64,000 bases of DNA from Leptolyngbya sp. SIO1E4 (GCA_010672825.2 JAAHFU020000001.1:868001-932000), one strand, 5' to 3'; counted from the first letter of the stretch, positions 36,265 to 45,231 are shown. Notes: a model not told the origin generated them from the letters alone. Made by a program: numbers and translations.

Positions 36265-37571
36265 CACAACACCTCCCGATAGTGGTTATAAAGTTGATGA
36301 CAAGTCTGCATCAGTTTTTGAGGGCAGCCGTTGCAGGCTTGCACCAGTTGTTCAATTTCTATCTCAGTGAACTGAATGGGGCCGTTAGCTAAGCATTTGG
36401 CAATAAACTGCCGAGAGGTTTCTGCTGGCCAGGGTTGAATGTGTTCTTCTACACACAGACCCTCCAACGGTGAGGTTTGCCCATCTACGTAGCTCTCTGA
36501 AAATAACTTATCCAGCGAGGTGCGAGCGGTGATGACCAGCCGTAAAGGGGCGTCATTGCCTTCTGCCAAGCCTCGGAGTATTTGGCGAATTTTGTAGGTA
36601 AATCCTTCCTGGTTAATCTGTTCGACTTCATCCAACAGCAGCAAGAATTGTTTTTCCTGCCGATACATAGCCCGCACAAACCGGTTGCCGTCTACCGGTT
36701 CCATCCCCAGTTCTTGGCAGAGGTCTTCGTAAAAGTCTTGTTCACTAAAAATCCTTGCTAAATTTAGCCACACTGGGTGTCGGGGCAACGTCAGATATTC
36801 TGCCGCCATGCGATGCACCGCTCGGAGTAGAGACGACTTACCCATATTGGGCTCTCCGATGATCGCTACGCTGCTGCCGCCATTGAGCGATTCAAAAATG
36901 CGTCGGAGGGTCCCTTCACAGTTGAAGAACTGGTCAGCCTCTTCGACGACACCTGTCCGGGGCCAGAAGGGGTTTTTTGCCTCAGGGTCTGAAGCTTTGG
37001 AGTCTGCACTATCCCCAGGTGAAGCTGAGGCTGTGCCATCACTGGGGGTATCCAAAGCGTCTATTGTGCCAGGGAATATTACCTTTTGAGGCACCGAACG
37101 GGTGTCTGCAGAAACAGCTGCTGTGCCAGGAAAGCTGGGTCGGGTATCCGGTTTACCTCTCGGTTTAAGTGCTCTGAGCAGCCGCGCCTCGGCTTCCGTT
37201 TCCGAGATGCCGACGAAATTCACGTAAACAATGGCTTTCAATAGCCCGGGCGGGTCAAAATCTTCTACCCGCACCGGAATCAGCCTGCAGCTTTCCCCGT
37301 TGGGATCTTCGGCAAAAGCAGCCGCCCATTCGGGGGCGGTGTAGGCAGCCTTAAGGTATGACTCTGAGAGCACTGCGATCGTTTGCTTGCACTGAGTCCC
37401 CTTCTGCATCTCTAGGGCAAAGTTCGTACCTGCCCTAAAATCCCAGACATCAATAAAAACTGAGTGTCCAGCTTCTTCTAAAATCCAACCGATCCATTCG
37501 GCCCAGGGGCGATCTTTTCCGGTATAGCTGATAAAGAATTCTTTTTCAGGAGTTTGTGTAGACTCGGTCAT
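36264..37571 (-). CDS. TIR-domain P-loop ATPase (STAND-like)
   Basis: 435 residues. An N-terminal TIR domain (about 10-135) opens KEFFISYTGKDRPWAEWIGW; the putative NADase Glu is E81 in YTAPEWAAAF. A Ser/Pro/Asp-rich linker (135-205) follows. A P-loop domain (about 215-430) has Walker A IIGEPNMGKSSLLRAV (K245) and Walker B LLLLDEVEQ (D314, E315), with the arginine-bearing VITARTS as sensor. This layout is that of bacterial TIR-STAND/AAA proteins; several studied TIR proteins cleave NAD+ on infection. There is no C-terminal sensor repeat, so sensing may fall to the membrane proteins encoded just downstream, the first of which is translationally coupled. An immune role is inferred. Confidence 0.87.
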   Translation of the reverse strand: MTESTQTPEKEFFISYTGKDRPWAEWIGWILEEAGHSVFIDVWDFRAGTNFALEMQKGTQCKQTIAVLSESYLKAAYTAPEWAAAFAEDPNGESCRLIPVRVEDFDPPGLLKAIVYVNFVGISETEAEARLLRALKPRGKPDTRPSFPGTAAVSADTRSVPQKVIFPGTIDALDTPSDGTASASPGDSADSKASDPEAKNPFWPRTGVVEEADQFFNCEGTLRRIFESLNGGSSVAIIGEPNMGKSSLLRAVHRMAAEYLTLPRHPVWLNLARIFSEQDFYEDLCQELGMEPVDGNRFVRAMYRQEKQFLLLLDEVEQINQEGFTYKIRQILRGLAEGNDAPLRLVITARTSLDKLFSESYVDGQTSPLEGLCVEEHIQPWPAETSRQFIAKCLANGPIQFTEIEIEQLVQACNGCPQKLMQTCHQLYNHYREVL

Positions 37572-37961
37572 TAAGCGGGTAATTAGAGAAAATAATCTGA
37601 TAAATAAGTACTCTCACGCTAACTCAGCTCTCGCGCCCAACACCAGACTGATGCATTTCTTGAAAGAAAATGGGTTTGCCTGACTCACCCCATAAGTGGC
37701 CAAAACACCGATTGAGCCTTTGCCTCACCTCACACAACTCATTCAGTGCCTTTAAAGTCAGGACTTACGCATTGGTCCCCTGTATCCTCCAATTCTGGGG
37801 GATGTTGAATCCGATCACCCCTAAGTTGATACTGTTGGCGAAATATTTTGCAAACTTGCGAACTTACTGGGAGCCCCCTAAATCCCCCAATTCTGGGGGA
37901 CTTCCGGCCTTTGCGCCCCCAAATTTGGGGGCGGGGGGCCTCAAATCTACAAACTTAACCC
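37572..37961. repeat. intergenic region with family C repeat blocks
   Basis: The 5' region of the TIR gene. Between about 37780 and 37945 are several blocks of CCTCCAATTCTGGGGGA, CCCCCTAAATCCCCCAATTC and CCCCCAAATTTGGGGG, each self-complementary. They match the inside of the 34478-34624 element but without its 10-bp ends. No gene is visible. Confidence 0.6.
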
Positions 37962-38747
37962 TTACCAAACCACTAGCCAGTTGCGCTGCTCCCAAATCAT
38001 GAGGACGCCGCTGACCGCCACAAATGCAAACACCATCTGCCGAAACTGATCGTTGGTCATACGCTCTAGCACCCATTTGCCCAACCAGTTTGCAGGTATA
38101 GCCCCTAGCCCAATCAACACCCCATAGCCAAGATGGTTTGGCTCCAGTGCCCCGAGCACGGCATAGCTGACGAGCTTAATCACGTGCAAAAACGCCTTGT
38201 TAGATGCCTTGGTCGCAATCATTGCTTCCTTTTCCAGGCCATAGGCAAAATACATTGGGTTCATAATTGGCCCGGTGCTACCAATTAACGCTGACCCTAC
38301 GGCGTTAAGAAAGGCAACGGGCAAAAAGTGCCAGGCTTTTACCGTCAGCTTGCGCTCAGAAAACTTGAATAATCGGCTGAGCCAGTAGTTCAGCACCATC
38401 CCCAACAGAGCAATGCCGATGAGGATTTGCAGCCAGTCAATCTGCACCCGCGTAAACACATAGGCCCCAAGCACGGCTCCACTCAAACACCCCGGCAGAT
38501 ACCAGGTCGTCACTTTCCAATCAATCTCTTTCCAGAAGAAGAGGCTGCGCTGGGTATTGCCGATGAGCAGCCCTGTGGTGATCACAGGGGCGACGGCTGG
38601 TGCCCCCAGCAGCACTGATAGCAAGGGAATTAAAACTAATGGGCTGCCGCCCCCGGCCAACATGCTGAAAAACCAGGCAACGAAGCTGGTGCCCCCAATC
38701 AGCAAAACCACGACAATCGTTGGCAGCTCTAGCGGTAACGGTGACAC
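37962..38747 (-). CDS. TauE/SafE-family (DUF81) membrane permease
   Basis: 261 residues from a GTG start. Seven or eight hydrophobic helices are arranged in two related halves, with LAGGGSPLVLIPLLSVLLG in the first and IGSTGPIMNPMYFAYGLEKE in the second. This is the layout of the TauE/SafE family, whose members export sulfite, sulfoacetate or related organosulfur anions; many remain of unknown substrate. No sulfur gene is adjacent. It is transcribed alone, leftward. Confidence 0.87.
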   Translation of the reverse strand: MSPLPLELPTIVVVLLIGGTSFVAWFFSMLAGGGSPLVLIPLLSVLLGAPAVAPVITTGLLIGNTQRSLFFWKEIDWKVTTWYLPGCLSGAVLGAYVFTRVQIDWLQILIGIALLGMVLNYWLSRLFKFSERKLTVKAWHFLPVAFLNAVGSALIGSTGPIMNPMYFAYGLEKEAMIATKASNKAFLHVIKLVSYAVLGALEPNHLGYGVLIGLGAIPANWLGKWVLERMTNDQFRQMVFAFVAVSGVLMIWEQRNWLVVW

Positions 38748-38901
38748 GGTAGGTCAGCTATCCTTTGTGAAAACGTTGAGCAAATGTAGCAGGATTTAAC
38801 AATCCTTAAATTAGTTTAGGATATCCTCTCCTTCCAAAATGTGTTTGATATGGATCACCCAGGCTGGGATGTCAGCAATCCAGATATCACTAATCAGTTA
38901 T

Positions 38902-38994
38902 CGTTTTGTTCAGTTGAAGCCAGGACATCTCGACCAAGATGGGGTTTAGGGTATGGGGTCTAGGGTGTCTTTTATCCACAGGCAACCCGCTGTA
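38902..38994 (+). repeat. dispersed repeat family A, copy 3
   Basis: A diverged copy: TTTTGTTCAGTTGAAGCCAG, ACATCTCGACCAAGATGGGG, then the G-rich core and CAACCCGCTGTAAG at the right. It lies between the permease promoter and the TPR gene end. The rest of the 319-nt gap shows no gene. Confidence 0.72.
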
Positions 38995-39066
38995 AGTGCC
39001 ATTCAACTCAAGGGGGGGTGAACGCCAGCGCCTTTGTCTCTTGCTGTCAGGTTAAATTTACTGTCC

Positions 39067-40917
39067 CTAGAGAGATTCTCGATATTCCGTCAAGAGTTTA
39101 GGCAAATAGTCGTAGCCGTCGACTCCGATTTGTTTTAAGAAGGCTGGGCGATAGTTTTCCAGAGCTTGCTGAAATGCCTCGGGGCCGATCTGGCCATAGA
39201 GAATACTGAGGGTACCTGCGGGCTGGTGCCATTGGCTGGAGTTGATTTGCCACAGTAGATACATGCCTAAAGCCCCACAAAATACCGCCATATCTCTGTT
39301 TTCCAGGTTCAAATACGCGATCGCTAAATAGCTGTAATTCACCCCCTGCAAAAAGACATCTCCAATAGCTTGGGCAATTTGCAGTCCCTCTTCTAGCGCT
39401 GGAATTGCCTTGTCATAGTGGCGCAGCATGACTTGTGCCATGCCGAGGCTGTTGGCACAGAGGGCCTGGCTGGGGCGATCATGCAGCTGTCCTGATAAGG
39501 TGAGTCCCTGTTCCAGGTAAGTGAGGACAGACTCGATCTGCTCAGGCTCCAGAGCATTTTCCTGGGCTCGACACACTTCGCTATAGCCAAAGCTAGCCAG
39601 GGCGTTGGCCTCGCCTAAGCGATCGCCCGCCTGCCGGGCCAAAATTAACGCACGTTGACTGTGGGCGATCGCCACGTCAAAATCATCCTCCGTAACTGCT
39701 GTGCGGCTCAGGTGGTTCAGGTTGGCAATTTCACAACGGGGATCGTTGGCTTCGCGGGCACTCTCCACGGCCTGCTCGTGGAACTGTCGAGCCTGATCGT
39801 AGCGACCGAGTGCCCGCTGCGAATAGCCCAGCAGCGTTAAAATGCGAGCCTTCGTGGCGGTATTGGGCACCTGGCGCAAGGGCTGATCCAGATAATCCAG
39901 CAGAGTCCGTAAAGACTCCCCTGAGAGGGCGGTGAACAGCCCCCCATAAAGGGGAAAGTAGTCTTGCTGAGCAAACTGCCGCAAAACTTGCAGAGCCATT
40001 TGAAAGCAGCCCTCTGCCAGCAGTGGCTGCTTTAACTGACTAAAGCGATTGGAGAGTTGGCTCCACACCACCGCAAAGGTGAGAAAAGTCGCGATAGAGA
40101 GGCGCTTGCCCGCCTTGGGATCGTAGGGTTGTTTGTCAAACCAGACCACCAGCCCCAACTGCAGCCGCTGCAGCGCGATCGCCAGTTCTAACCAGGTGGC
40201 CACCTCAAGGGCCGCCGGAATACCCTCAGCCGTAACGGTTTGGTGCTCTGCCAGGTCTTGAAAAATGCGTTTGAGGCTGGTGGCCTCAATTTGCTTGGCC
40301 CAGTAAGGCCAGGGGCCTTGAGACACGGTGTTGCCAAAGCCCAGCCCACGCTGCCCCTGATCGTAAACCCAGCTGATGACATGCCCTTCCAGCTGCTGCC
40401 AGGTGGTTAACCCCTGCAATAGCCCCGTTGATATTGCCTGGAGGCTAGGCTGGGTTGGGCTGCCTGTGTCTAATTGCCGTAATTGCTGAGCCAGGGTCTG
40501 CATCTGATCCCGCGTCAGGCGATCGGGTTGGTTGGGATCCAAAGCTTGTAAAAGGGCCGTCAAGCGATCGTGATCCGTCGTGCGAAGCAGATCAGCCACC
40601 ACCCCCGACATCGCCGCCGTACTCTGATTATCTTTCTGCCAGCGCTGCCACTCTCCCTGAATGGTTTTGAGTGCCCGTTGTTTGCGAGTTGCCTTCGCCT
40701 GCTTGAGGGCATCCTCATCTTGCAGATCAGCGGCTACTGCATCAATTCGCGCTTGCAAGCATTCCTCAAATATCTCCCCATCCCCCGGCTCAATCTCCGC
40801 CTGAAGCATCTGATAAACCTGCTCCTTAGAGCGAACCTTACCCTTCAACGTCATCGTCACGATGCGATCGATCAAGTCAAAGTAGCACTCTGCTGGAGAA
40901 GACGGTGAATCAACCAT
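39067..40917 (-). CDS. TPR-repeat cytoplasmic protein
   Basis: 616 residues without signal peptide. Residues 1-340 are helical and charged with no recognised domain. Residues about 355-570 hold TPR units such as ARILTLLGYSQRALGRYDQA, CEIANLNHLSRTAVTEDDFD and ALCANSLGMAQVMLRHYDKA. The N-terminal half resembles the start of other large cyanobacterial TPR proteins (ECYFDLIDRIVTMTLKGKVRS), where it is uncharacterised. Probably a scaffold or regulator. There is no good ribosome site at the ATG, but the conserved-looking start supports it. Confidence 0.82.
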   Translation of the reverse strand: MVDSPSSPAECYFDLIDRIVTMTLKGKVRSKEQVYQMLQAEIEPGDGEIFEECLQARIDAVAADLQDEDALKQAKATRKQRALKTIQGEWQRWQKDNQSTAAMSGVVADLLRTTDHDRLTALLQALDPNQPDRLTRDQMQTLAQQLRQLDTGSPTQPSLQAISTGLLQGLTTWQQLEGHVISWVYDQGQRGLGFGNTVSQGPWPYWAKQIEATSLKRIFQDLAEHQTVTAEGIPAALEVATWLELAIALQRLQLGLVVWFDKQPYDPKAGKRLSIATFLTFAVVWSQLSNRFSQLKQPLLAEGCFQMALQVLRQFAQQDYFPLYGGLFTALSGESLRTLLDYLDQPLRQVPNTATKARILTLLGYSQRALGRYDQARQFHEQAVESAREANDPRCEIANLNHLSRTAVTEDDFDVAIAHSQRALILARQAGDRLGEANALASFGYSEVCRAQENALEPEQIESVLTYLEQGLTLSGQLHDRPSQALCANSLGMAQVMLRHYDKAIPALEEGLQIAQAIGDVFLQGVNYSYLAIAYLNLENRDMAVFCGALGMYLLWQINSSQWHQPAGTLSILYGQIGPEAFQQALENYRPAFLKQIGVDGYDYLPKLLTEYRESL

Positions 40918-41042
40918 GGCTGAATTTGAATTTTGAATTAAGACAGGGCTGTTTTTAATCCTAACCAGCTAGGAGGAGTGATGGGGAAATGGGGCGTGAG
41001 GAGATGGATGGGGGATAGGGCACAAGGTAGAGCCTCTGTTTT

Positions 41043-41161
41043 TATACAAATTCTCCAAATCAGCGCTACACATCGCCACCCCACCGCCTGCAGCACCTCC
41101 CCTTGGAAAGGGGAGGCTGGGAGGGGTCTGATTGGTCGCTTTAGAAACGAGAACGGGTATT
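41043..41161 (+). repeat. dispersed repeat family B, copy 2
   Basis: Same blocks as 27502-27607, in the same order and orientation, with an extra palindrome in the middle (CCTCCCCTT, 3 nt, AAGGGGAGG). It fills most of the gap between the TPR gene and rsgA. Confidence 0.8.
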
Positions 41162-41181
41162 GTCCCTCAATCTCCCGACCG

Positions 41182-42252
41182 CTAACGTCCCTTATAACGC
41201 TGCCGTATCGTCTTCGTAATTTGCTTCCAGCGCCGTTTGGTATTGCTCCGAGCGTGAGTATCTTGGCGCTGCACCAACCACTGCTGTTCGCGCTGGAGTT
41301 TTTGATAGCTGCGTAAACGTCCAGGGTCTAGATCGCCCGTTGCGATCGCGGCCTGAACGGCACAGCCAGGCTCCTGCTCGTGTTGACAGTCCCGGAATTT
41401 GCAGTCGCTTGCCAGTGCTTCGACGTCTGCGAAGGTTTCCTCCAGCCCACTGGCCGTAGACCAGAGCTGAAGTTCTCGCATGCCGGGGGTGTCAATCAGC
41501 AGTGCCCCTGAAGGCAAGGGCAATAAATGGCGATGGCTGGTGGTGTGTCGCCCACGACTGTCATCTGCGCGCACTGCCTGAATCGCCTGCTGGTGGGTGC
41601 CGAGCAGATAGTTCGTGAGGGTCGATTTCCCTACCCCAGAAGACCCAATCAGGGCGACTGTTTTCCCAGGGGTAAGGTAAGGGTCGAGCTGGTTCAGCCC
41701 AGTCCCCAGGGCGGCACTAATGGGATGAATCGGCACCCCGATCGCCACGGCTTCAACGTCAGCCAGGGTCTCTGACAACGTGGCACAGAGATCGGCTTTA
41801 TTCAGGACAATGACAGGGGTTGCACCACTGTCCCATGCCATCACGAGATAGCGCTCAATGCGCCGGAGGTTGAAATCGCCATCCAACCCTGACATGAGAA
41901 ACACCGTGTCCACATTGGCCGCGATGACTTGCCCTTGTGTCTTTGTCCCGGCGACCTTGCGCACAAACTGACTCGTGCGGGGAAGCACCTGATGAATCGT
42001 GGCGGGATGATCGGGACCGTGGTGATGTAAGGCAACCCAGTCGCCCACCGCAGGAAAGGTCTGATCGCCGTCTGCCTGGTAACGAAACTGCCCGGTCACC
42101 TCAGCGGTACATTCGCCGAATTCGGTATAAACCCGATAGGTGCCTCGATGTTCTAAGGCCACCCGTCCGGCCACAAACCCGTCCTGCGCCAGCGGAGCAA
42201 AAGAACTCTCTAGGCTGCTGCCTGAGCACCAGCCAAACTTAGCTAAATTCAA
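41182..42252 (-). CDS. rsgA: ribosome small-subunit GTPase RsgA
   Basis: 356 residues starting at a TTG with GAGGA 7 nt upstream. An N-terminal OB-fold (about 25-105) is followed by a circularly permuted GTPase whose motifs come in the order G4 VLNKADLC, G1 IGSSGVGKSTLTN and G3 DTPGMREL. The C-terminal zinc site has CKFRDCQHEQEPGC (C-x4-C-x1-H-x5-C). RsgA matures the 30S subunit late in assembly, releasing RbfA. Length and motif order are typical. A small ORF with a strong ribosome site precedes it by 66 nt. Confidence 0.95.
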   Translation of the reverse strand: MNLAKFGWCSGSSLESSFAPLAQDGFVAGRVALEHRGTYRVYTEFGECTAEVTGQFRYQADGDQTFPAVGDWVALHHHGPDHPATIHQVLPRTSQFVRKVAGTKTQGQVIAANVDTVFLMSGLDGDFNLRRIERYLVMAWDSGATPVIVLNKADLCATLSETLADVEAVAIGVPIHPISAALGTGLNQLDPYLTPGKTVALIGSSGVGKSTLTNYLLGTHQQAIQAVRADDSRGRHTTSHRHLLPLPSGALLIDTPGMRELQLWSTASGLEETFADVEALASDCKFRDCQHEQEPGCAVQAAIATGDLDPGRLRSYQKLQREQQWLVQRQDTHARSNTKRRWKQITKTIRQRYKGR

Positions 42253-42318
42253 TGCACTATCCTCAAAGAAAACCTGTGCTAGGGCAAGATTTCTAGAGGC
42301 TGCGAAGTTGTGCTTGCG

Positions 42319-42387
42319 CTAGGAAGCGATCGCCTCTGACCTTGCCGAATAAACGGATGTAGCGCGGACGATTACCGACTCAGCCAT
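42319..42387 (-). CDS. 22-residue small ORF ahead of rsgA
   Basis: A near-perfect ribosome site, AGGAGG, lies 6 nt before the ATG. The frame encodes MAESVIVRATSVYSARSEAI then Ala-Ser and a TAG stop. It is directed toward rsgA and ends 66 nt before its start. The strong initiation signal is unusual for a chance ORF. It may be a leader peptide or a small protein. An in-frame open stretch continues upstream to 42555 without a better start. No relatives are recognised. Confidence 0.45.
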   Translation of the reverse strand: MAESVIVRATSVYSARSEAIAS

Positions 42388-42816
42388 GAAGCACCTCCTA
42401 TGCTGATTACAAAAGTGATTACCACAAGGTCTCTTCTGAGTATAGCGACAGAATTCCGGAATGCTGCTGGGGCTGGCAAGGTTTTGTAATCCTGACCCAA
42501 TTGGCCTCGATCGCTGCTCTTGCGAAAGAGAGGCGGTGTATCGAGTCTCTTGCACAAGAGGATCCCTGAGGTCTTAAGCCTTATAAGGTTTTGTTTGCAT
42601 TCAGACTGCTTTCTGCTGTTTGCAGAGCGGTGCCTCACGCGACAAAAATAAAGCCATCTATCGCATCTTTCTCAATAAAAAGGCTTCTAAAAAACGAACT
42701 TTGAAATCAAAATGAATTCATCGTGAATGAAAAGTGAAACATATTTTCTCTGAATATAAAATCAGGCGTTTAGGGTTTTCAAAAAATAGCTTATAGGTTA
42801 GGATTTATAACAACTA
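42388..42816. other. intergenic region before the Mn riboswitch
   Basis: A gap of about 430 nt between the divergent rsgA and manganese-exporter transcripts. It should hold both promoters. No RNA gene, repeat or supported ORF is visible. Confidence 0.4.
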
Positions 42817-42926
42817 TGAAGGGGAGTAGCTACGAATTGCAGCACTGCAATTCGACGCCTAAGTCAACATACTGGTGATGAACCTGGTTTAGGCAGCAAC
42901 CTTATCACTTGCGAGCGAGACCTTCA
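42817..42926 (+). promoter_or_regulatory. yybP-ykoY manganese riboswitch aptamer
   Basis: The conserved blocks of this aptamer appear in order: GAAGGGGAGTAGC at the 5' side, GTCAACATACTGG, AGGCAGCAACCTTATC and the closing GCGAGCGAGACCTTC. P1 forms between AAGG (42819-42822) and CCTT (42921-42924). It lies 92 nt upstream of a GDT1/UPF0016 exporter gene, the usual target in bacteria. The class senses Mn2+ and raises expression of manganese export or homeostasis genes. Confidence 0.88.
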
Positions 42927-42961
42927 CTAAGTCCACGATTGGAGTGGGCTTGGTGAGGTCT
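42918..42961 (+). promoter_or_regulatory. expression-platform hairpin of the Mn riboswitch
   Basis: AGACCTTCACTAAGTCCAC pairs with GTGGGCTTGGTGAGGTCT through G-U wobbles and one bulge. The 5' arm includes the AGACCTT that also closes the aptamer P1, so the two structures exclude each other. No T-tract follows, so it may not act as a simple terminator. The ribosome site GAGGAG at 43006-43011 lies beyond it. Confidence 0.65.
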
Positions 42962-43017
42962 GCTTACGCGCTCATCATGCTCACTTCGGTTCCTAACCTT
43001 TCAGCGAGGAGACGAGC

Positions 43018-43641
43018 ATGATAACCGGATTTACAGCGGGTTTATTATTAATTACCCTGTCAGAATTAGGGGATAAGACCTTTTTTATTGGCGCTATTTT
43101 AGCGATGCGTCACCCTCGGCGCTGGGTATTTTTAGGGGTAATTTTAGCCCTCGCCAGTATGACGATTTTGTCTGTAGGGTTGGGGCAAGTGGCTGCACTT
43201 TTTCCACACCATTATGTGCAGAGAATCGCGATCGCCCTATTTTTTGGATTTGGGTTTAAGCTGCTTTACGATGCCAGCCGTATGTCGCCTCAAGGGGGCA
43301 TGGCTGACGAGCAGTCTGAAGCCTGGGATGCCGTCAATGGGCGAGCGCGGCTGCAGTCATCGGGCGTTCTGCAGCGTCTGATTGTGTTAGAAGCTCTCAC
43401 CCTCACCTTTGCGGCAGAATGGGGCGATCGCACACAGCTCGCAACAATCACCCTCTCGACGACGAACCATCCCCTCGGAGTCATTATTGGGGCGACGTTG
43501 GGGCATGCAATTTGTGCGGCGATCGCCGTGGTGGCGGGTCGCCTGATTGCAGGACGTCTCTCAGAACGTCTGCTAACGGCCTTAGGCGGGGGGCTGTTTA
43601 TTCTCTTTGGAGTCGTTACTGTGTTCGGTGGGGGTGCCTGA
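43018..43641 (+). CDS. manganese exporter, GDT1/UPF0016 family
   Basis: 207 residues with GAGGAG 6 nt upstream of the ATG. There are six hydrophobic helices in two halves of three, each with the family cation motif E-x-G-D-(K/R)-(T/S): SELGDKTFFIGA near residue 16 and AEWGDRTQLATI near 139. In Synechocystis the homolog (Mnx) moves Mn2+ out of the cytoplasm into the thylakoid lumen and protects against Mn excess. The yybP-ykoY riboswitch immediately upstream independently supports a Mn2+ role. Confidence 0.93.
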   Translation: MITGFTAGLLLITLSELGDKTFFIGAILAMRHPRRWVFLGVILALASMTILSVGLGQVAALFPHHYVQRIAIALFFGFGFKLLYDASRMSPQGGMADEQSEAWDAVNGRARLQSSGVLQRLIVLEALTLTFAAEWGDRTQLATITLSTTNHPLGVIIGATLGHAICAAIAVVAGRLIAGRLSERLLTALGGGLFILFGVVTVFGGGA

Positions 43642-43682
43642 TATCCCTTAATCCTTTTCTCCTCAAGCGGGAATCCAATTCT

Positions 43683-43712
43683 GGTAGAGACGCAACAGCC
43701 TGCGTTTCTACC
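43683..43712. terminator. hairpin between convergent genes
   Basis: GGTAGAGACGCA and TGCGTTTCTACC pair with one wobble around a 6-nt loop. It lies between the stops of the Mn exporter and PxcA. There is no long T-tract, so it may act in a Rho-dependent way or simply stabilise both messages. Confidence 0.5.
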
Positions 43713-43723
43713 GATTGCCTGGC

Positions 43724-45085
43724 CTATTCGTTCATGTTCTTGTACGTGGCCACTGCCGAGGGAGAGATGCGGTTTAAGTAGCGAAAAATCCAGTATTTGA
43801 AGACCGTATCCAAGATCACAGGGAAGGTGGCGATAAAGAGGAAGATAAACTCTCGGTTGGCAGCAAACCCCAAGTGTCTGGAGAGCCCTTCCATCAAAAC
43901 CTCCCAACCATGGGGGGAGTGGAAGCCCACAAACATATCGGTAAACAGAATAATGATGAAGGCTTTGGCACTGTCGCTGAGGCCATAGACAATTTCATCC
44001 ATGAAGCTCTTCAGGGTGCCGACTTCCCGTTTTTGCTTGACCAGCAACATGATGAAAGCCCCCACCGCCAGCGTGTCTGAAAAGACATTTTTGACGGCGT
44101 CGGCGCTGCGCTTACGATATTGGTCTTCAATTTCCGTGGCCTTTTCAACCACGCGGTCTTCAATTTCAGCTTCGCGGATGGGTTCGACCTTGCCAATCAG
44201 CACCTCAAACCGGAGTCTCTCCTCATATTGCTGCAGTTCATGGAGCGCCTCTTCTTCCATTTCGAGGTTAAGGAAGACATCTGCCTCTTGGTTGGTGCGA
44301 ACATAGTCCACCACGGGGCCAACAATGTAGTTTTTGGCAAACTGTTGGGTCAACAAGGGGACGATCACCAGCAGTAGCAAAAATTTAATGGCGGTTGTTG
44401 TGCGCCCCCGGGAAGAGCGAAAGTTTTTGACGACCTGCTCTTCGGCTTGGGGATCCAGGTCTTGGCGGATACGATCTACGGTGCGCAGAATCGATCGCGG
44501 CAGGACACTGGCTCGATCAGACAGCCCTGCCCCCCGTTGCCCATTTTGGTCTGCGGAGTTGGTCGTTTTTGCGAAAGGCGCGATCGCCCCCTGCCCCGAA
44601 CCGTTGACTTCTCCGCCCTCTACCGCCTTAACTGGCTGGGCCGTAGCCGGTTCTTTCACCATAACGACAGTCGTAGGGGCCATCTCAACCGAGCGATATC
44701 GCGCTAAGACTTCATCTACAAATTGCAGCTTACGGAAGAAAATCGCAGGCTTGTCGATAACGTTCAGGGCATATTCGCTTTCGGCTCGGTTATCGACCTG
44801 AATCTCCATAATTTTGGGGTCAGAAACCCGCAAAACAACGCTGCTGGCGCGAAACTCTGTCATGCGCAGGTTAATCAGGTTGAGATATTTCTGAAGCTCA
44901 CCTTGAAAATAGTTCAGGGAACTTCTGCCGTAGTTGCCGTAGTTGGGCGAAATCGGATTGCCATCAAAATACTCAGTCTCAATGGCCTCGATCATCTTGG
45001 CCGCCTCATACGCCTGGTCGAGGGCCCGTTCGGGTGTTTTAAAGAACCACTGTTGTGCCTTCCGAAGAAAATTAGGAATGGCCAT
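43724..45085 (-). CDS. pxcA: proton extrusion protein PxcA (CemA/Ycf10 homolog)
   Basis: 453 residues with GGTGA 6 nt before the start. A soluble N-terminal half (1-235, with YFDGNPISPNYGNYGRSS) is followed by hydrophobic helices near 236-252, 343-362, 380-400 and 418-440. A helical loop lies between the first and second, and the C-terminus reads YWIFRYLNRISPSAVATYKN, typical of PxcA/CemA. In cyanobacteria PxcA supports light-dependent proton extrusion and thus pH balance and inorganic carbon uptake. It is convergent with the Mn exporter and appears to be transcribed alone. Confidence 0.94.
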   Translation of the reverse strand: MAIPNFLRKAQQWFFKTPERALDQAYEAAKMIEAIETEYFDGNPISPNYGNYGRSSLNYFQGELQKYLNLINLRMTEFRASSVVLRVSDPKIMEIQVDNRAESEYALNVIDKPAIFFRKLQFVDEVLARYRSVEMAPTTVVMVKEPATAQPVKAVEGGEVNGSGQGAIAPFAKTTNSADQNGQRGAGLSDRASVLPRSILRTVDRIRQDLDPQAEEQVVKNFRSSRGRTTTAIKFLLLLVIVPLLTQQFAKNYIVGPVVDYVRTNQEADVFLNLEMEEEALHELQQYEERLRFEVLIGKVEPIREAEIEDRVVEKATEIEDQYRKRSADAVKNVFSDTLAVGAFIMLLVKQKREVGTLKSFMDEIVYGLSDSAKAFIIILFTDMFVGFHSPHGWEVLMEGLSRHLGFAANREFIFLFIATFPVILDTVFKYWIFRYLNRISPSAVATYKNMNE

Positions 45086-45231
45086 CAGGAGTCACCTGCG
45101 CTCATTATTGATAGTTCGTATTCAAAACATTAGGACAAATAACTAGGCAGTCCAACATGATTTTGTCTGTTGCTTGTTTGAAGGGGAGGCTTCAACCCCA
45201 GTCGTGATCAGTTCCAACCCCTGGTTAGGCC

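Noticed and set aside
43290-43907. 205-codon frame on the - strand
   Set aside because: It overlaps the Mn exporter and the pxcA end; both of these have clear family motifs and ribosome sites.
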